A stretch of DNA of 34,845 bases, from contig JAJYJK010000024.1 of assembly GCA_021789555.1 (NCBI GenBank), forward strand, positions 1 to 34,845, read 5' to 3'. The notes beneath the pieces are model-generated. The model searched no databases. It worked only from the letters and a program-made list of their open reading frames with translations, and was not told the origin of the DNA. This DNA comes from Nitrospirota bacterium (lineage in GTDB: Bacteria; Nitrospirota; Thermodesulfovibrionia; Thermodesulfovibrionales; JdFR-88). Made by a program: the position numbers and the translations under genes. Every line of letters starts with the position of its first letter. Position 1 is the stretch's first letter. Positions 32,711-34,845 of this stretch are shown here, piece by piece.

Positions 32711-32726
32711 ATTGCATTTTGCAATC
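32704..32726. repeat. 23-bp direct repeat, copy 1 (activator site)
   Basis: Contains the inverted repeat ATTGCA-TTT-TGCAAT (32711-32725). The same 23 bp recur exactly at 32793-32815. This copy overlaps the last codons and stop of the activator gene and is about 140 bp upstream of the osmC sigma-54 promoter. Confidence 0.65.
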
Positions 32727-32792
32727 CCCCAGCTCATGAAATCCAGGCTGATTTATTAATGGTTTAGCCTCAAAAATCTTAATTTCTGCTCA

Positions 32793-32815
32793 AAAATGAA
32801 TTGCATTTTGCAATC
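32793..32815. repeat. 23-bp direct repeat, copy 2 (activator site)
   Basis: Exact second copy, with ATTGCA-TTT-TGCAAT at 32800-32814, 89 bp after copy 1 and about 52 bp before the sigma-54 promoter. Two identical palindromic sites upstream of a -24/-12 promoter fit an upstream activating sequence for the adjacent activator. Confidence 0.65.
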
Positions 32816-32866
32816 AATGTCTAATTGAAAATTAAAAAAACACTGATTTTAAAGACAAAAGATGGC

Positions 32867-32882
32867 TGGCAAGGATTTTGCC
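32867..32882 (+). promoter_or_regulatory. Sigma-54 promoter of osmC-dsrE
   Basis: TGGCAAGGATTTTGCC matches TGGCA-N-R-N4-TTGC with exact spacing, differing at C6 and the last base. Expected transcription start is near 32894, about 34 nt before the ATG at 32928. This shows that an upstream ATG at 32862 is not the protein start. Confidence 0.75.
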
Positions 32883-32927
32883 AATCAAATACTGGAAAAT
32901 CAAAAACCTTTATGGGGAGGTAGGACA

Positions 32928-33455
32928 ATGCCGGTAATAAATGGGCTGAACACGGATGATCTCGTCAAGGTAGTAGAGACAGTAAAACAGAAATGGGAAA
33001 CGGGCAAGACGGTCTGGAAAGCGTCCACTGACTGGAAGGGCGGCTTCCAGGTGCAGACCTGCTCAAGGGATTTCACCCTCACGGTAGATGAGCCGGAGAT
33101 GCTCTGCGGGACCAATATGGCTTCAAACCCGGTGGAGATGGTGCTGCAGGCCTACGGCGCCTGCCTTACTATCGGTTTTGCCATGAATGCCGCGGTAAGG
33201 GGGATAAAGCTGAACGGGATACATATCGATCTGGAAGGCGAAATCGATCTTCCGGGGTTCCTCGGGCTTGAGCCGCCGGAGAGCTTGCACATGGATAAGC
33301 TGCCGGGATATAAGACCGTGCGGGCAAAGATAAAGATAGATTCCCCCGCTGATAAGAAAGCCCTGCAGGAGCTTCATGATCAAGTAATGAAGACATCTCC
33401 TGTTGGCATCACCCTCTCAAGGCCGGTAAAACTGGAATCCAAGCTGGAGATCTGA
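32928..33455 (+). CDS. OsmC-family protein
   Basis: Protein of 175 residues with an OsmC fold, a family of thiol-dependent peroxidases and related persulfide or hydroperoxide handlers. The helix NPVEMVLQAYGACLTIGFAM holds the first conserved cysteine. The second family cysteine, usually just before PV near the end, is replaced by Ser in TSPVGITLSRPV, so a standard two-Cys peroxidase cycle is unlikely. The ATG at 32928 follows GGGGAGGTAGG and is the only start compatible with the sigma-54 promoter. It is followed at once by a DsrE-family gene and shares control with tusA. A role in moving or detoxifying persulfides is inferred. Confidence 0.85.
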   Translation: MPVINGLNTDDLVKVVETVKQKWETGKTVWKASTDWKGGFQVQTCSRDFTLTVDEPEMLCGTNMASNPVEMVLQAYGACLTIGFAMNAAVRGIKLNGIHIDLEGEIDLPGFLGLEPPESLHMDKLPGYKTVRAKIKIDSPADKKALQELHDQVMKTSPVGITLSRPVKLESKLEI

Positions 33456-33456
33456 C

Positions 33457-33867
33457 GTGCCAAAGACATTGAAGGCGCCTGATGAAGTTGCATCGCCGCC
33501 GGCGGAACTGTTTATAGTGCTCTGCGCCGCCGGTTTCGATTCCCCCGAGCGGGTCCGTTCGGCGCTCATGTTCGCGACCCTTGCCGCGGCCGGCCAATAC
33601 AAGGCTGTACTCTACTGCATACAGGGCGCGGTCGATGTAATGGTGAAAGGGGCCGTTGAGAACCATGAGTCCCCGGATTCATCCGCGCCAACTATCGGCC
33701 AGAGGCTTCGGGAGGCGATTGATATGGGAGTGCAGATACAATGCTGCTCACAAAGCATGGCGAACAGAAAGTTGCGGCCGGAGGACATGCTTGAGGGCGT
33801 AGAAATAGAAGGAGCTATGAGCCTGATCGAGCTTACAAGCAGGTCTAAAGGAAACCTTTGTTTTTAA
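33457..33867 (+). CDS. DsrE-family sulfur-transfer protein
   Basis: Protein of 136 residues of the DsrE/DsrF-like fold. The opening VLCAAGFDSPERVRSALMFA and the block GVQIQCCSQSMANRKL with LEGVEIEGAMSLIEL are typical; the paired cysteines in QCCSQS match the position of the active cysteine. DsrE proteins pass persulfide sulfur to or from TusA. It begins with GTG one base after the osmC stop, with GGAGA upstream, so the two are co-translated. With tusA under the same type of promoter, the three form a plausible cytoplasmic sulfur relay. A conserved His is not obvious. Confidence 0.85.
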   Translation: MPKTLKAPDEVASPPAELFIVLCAAGFDSPERVRSALMFATLAAAGQYKAVLYCIQGAVDVMVKGAVENHESPDSSAPTIGQRLREAIDMGVQIQCCSQSMANRKLRPEDMLEGVEIEGAMSLIELTSRSKGNLCF

Positions 33868-34010
33868 CCTTGACCAATCCCCTCCGGTCCCCTCCCAGGG
33901 ATTTCCCCATTATTTTCTTTTGGACTGCACATGACTGAGGGCGGAACTGTTCGGAATGGCAGGTTTTCCCGGACGGTTCCCTCTTATACATGGCTTCCTA
34001 TTCGGTCTCT

Positions 34011-34127
34011 CAGATGCCACTCTCAGATGCCACTCTCAGATGCCACTCTCAGATGCCACTCTCAGATGCCACTCTCAGATGCCACTCTCAGATGCCGCTC
34101 TCAGATGCCACTCTCAGATGCCGCTCT
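34011..34127. repeat. 13-bp minisatellite, nine copies
   Basis: Nine head-to-tail copies of CAGATGCCACTCT begin at 34011 and recur every 13 bp. Copies 7 and 9 have G in place of A (GCCGCTCT). The array lies in the gap 33868-34207. Open frames through it exist only because the 39-bp triple unit has no stop, and I do not regard them as genes. Besides the array, the gap has only a weak AATCCC/GGGATT inverted repeat after dsrE. Confidence 0.95.
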
Positions 34128-34207
34128 TGACGTTTGGATAAAAAAAGTTGAACATAGCGCATGACAATTAGCCGGCCCCGGCCGGGGGATTACAAGGAGG
34201 TTTCACA

Positions 34208-34627
34208 ATGCCATGCGCGGGAGAAGATAAAAACGGGGAGTCCGGATGGGCGAAAAGCTGTGGCCGTATATCCAGGAAACTGGCGGCAACAGCCGCGTTT
34301 ACGGCAACGATGATTTTTGCGGCTGGCGGACTCTTGCCATCCGCTGCCCACGGCAAAAGCAGCGGATTATTGATTGCCCAGATAGAAAACAGCAGTAAAT
34401 CAGAAGTAACGGGGACTGGCGCCCCGGAAAAGGCCAAACCCGTTGGAAACGAGATCTGCCCGGTTAGCGGCGAAAAGATAAATCCGAAGGACAAGGTAAG
34501 CTACGAGTATAAGGGCAAGATATACAATTTTTGCTGCACGGATTGTCTGGAGCAGTTCAAGAAGGACCCTGAAAAATACATTAACAAGATGAAAAAGGAA
34601 AAGGGGACCGGGAGTCCGGAGGGATAA
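34208..34627 (+). CDS. Secreted YHS-domain protein
   Basis: Protein of 139 residues. An N-terminal signal sequence (AATAAFTATMIFAAGGLLPSAAHG) follows a basic stretch. After a Ser/Thr-rich linker comes a YHS domain: ICPVSGEKI...VSYEYKGKIYNFCCTDCLEQFKKDPEKYI. This domain usually binds a metal through its cysteines, and secreted versions are common near heavy-metal and respiratory genes. The ATG at 34208 has AAGGAGG 7 nt upstream. The N-terminus also holds two cysteines before the signal, which is unusual. Its role here is unknown. Confidence 0.85.
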   Translation: MPCAGEDKNGESGWAKSCGRISRKLAATAAFTATMIFAAGGLLPSAAHGKSSGLLIAQIENSSKSEVTGTGAPEKAKPVGNEICPVSGEKINPKDKVSYEYKGKIYNFCCTDCLEQFKKDPEKYINKMKKEKGTGSPEG

Positions 34628-34740
34628 AGCAATAAAAAAGGGGGAGAAGAAGGTTTTAGGAAAATCGGGCAAATTGTTGACAAGATATGGGGAAAAACTG
34701 TAAACCGAAGTCATCAAACAGCCCGGGTTGGGAAGATATT

Positions 34741-34845
34741 ATGAATAGAATCTTCTTCGAGAGCACGACGTCCAAATTCACTATCCTGAACCCGTTCAAC
34801 GATTTCATGCCCGAGGGGCACTGCATTGAAGTCCGAAAGGACCCG
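34741..34845 (+). CDS. N-terminus of a partial gene running off the window
   Basis: From ATG 34741 an open frame of 35 codons reaches the window edge, with GGGAAG a few bases upstream. Residues such as FTILNPFNDF and IEVRKDP recall the start of a group of galactose-1-phosphate uridylyltransferase-like proteins, in which a DPLTGR motif follows, but too little is visible to name it. The 113-nt gap before it shows no terminator. Confidence 0.45.
   Translation, partial: MNRIFFESTTSKFTILNPFNDFMPEGHCIEVRKDP

Noticed and set aside
32862-32927. Upstream ATG for the OsmC protein
   Set aside because: The sigma-54 promoter at 32867-32882 would then be inside the gene; the ATG at 32928 has the ribosome site.
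34011-34127. CRISPR array
   Set aside because: The repeat units are 13 bp and contiguous, with no spacers and no cas genes.

Overview
The window looks like a piece of a chromosome from an anaerobic or facultatively anaerobic Gram-negative bacterium that respires sulfur and nitrogen compounds. Three things point this way: a Tat-exported tetrathionate reductase, a cytochrome c-type nitric oxide reductase and a multihaem cytochrome; an outer-membrane porin; and four well-formed sigma-54 (-24/-12) promoters beside three sigma-54 activators. The style (moderate GC, frequent ATA and AGG codons, many sulfur-carrier proteins) suggests Nitrospirota or Desulfobacterota, but there is no rRNA or marker gene here and this placement is only inference.

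Layout. (1) 1-11292, minus strand: a regulatory set (tandem PhnD-like binding protein, histidine kinase, sigma-54 response regulator), then ttrBCA, a TorD-family chaperone and a broken moaA. The 384-nt gap before ttrB holds a sigma-54 promoter, two matching inverted repeats that look like activator sites, and a GC-rich block able to form a multi-stem RNA. (2) 11392-14839: MOSC protein, SRPBCC gene remnant, flavodoxin-fold protein, and a membrane-anchored cytochrome with up to ten haems. (3) 15118-23205, plus strand: YeeE/YedE transporter, TusA-like protein, PAS histidine kinase, sigma-54 response regulator, then a sigma-54 promoter under a perfect palindrome driving two related secreted proteins, a tandem-rhodanese lipoprotein and a porin. 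Two of the exported proteins end in a C-terminal cysteine. (4) 23536-25550, minus strand: norC (two-haem form) and norB, with an FNR-type palindrome upstream. (5) 25921-30690: glucose dehydrogenase and glucoamylase, convergent with an MFS transporter. (6) 30880-33867: a GAF/sigma-54 activator between tusA and osmC-dsrE, each flank with its own sigma-54 promoter. (7) 33868-34845: a 13-bp minisatellite, a secreted YHS-domain protein and the start of another gene.

How it may work together. The Ttr enzyme would reduce tetrathionate to thiosulfate outside the cytoplasm. YeeE/TusA could bring thiosulfate or sulfane sulfur in, while the porin, rhodanese lipoprotein and Cys-tailed proteins could pass sulfur (or a related chalcogen) through the outer membrane and periplasm. 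TusA, OsmC and DsrE proteins would carry or clear persulfides in the cytoplasm. The cluster at 15118-23205 is the best candidate for a poorly described system. Its enzymes and transporters are recognisable, but the combination, the Cys-tailed proteins and the control sites are not something I can match to a named pathway.
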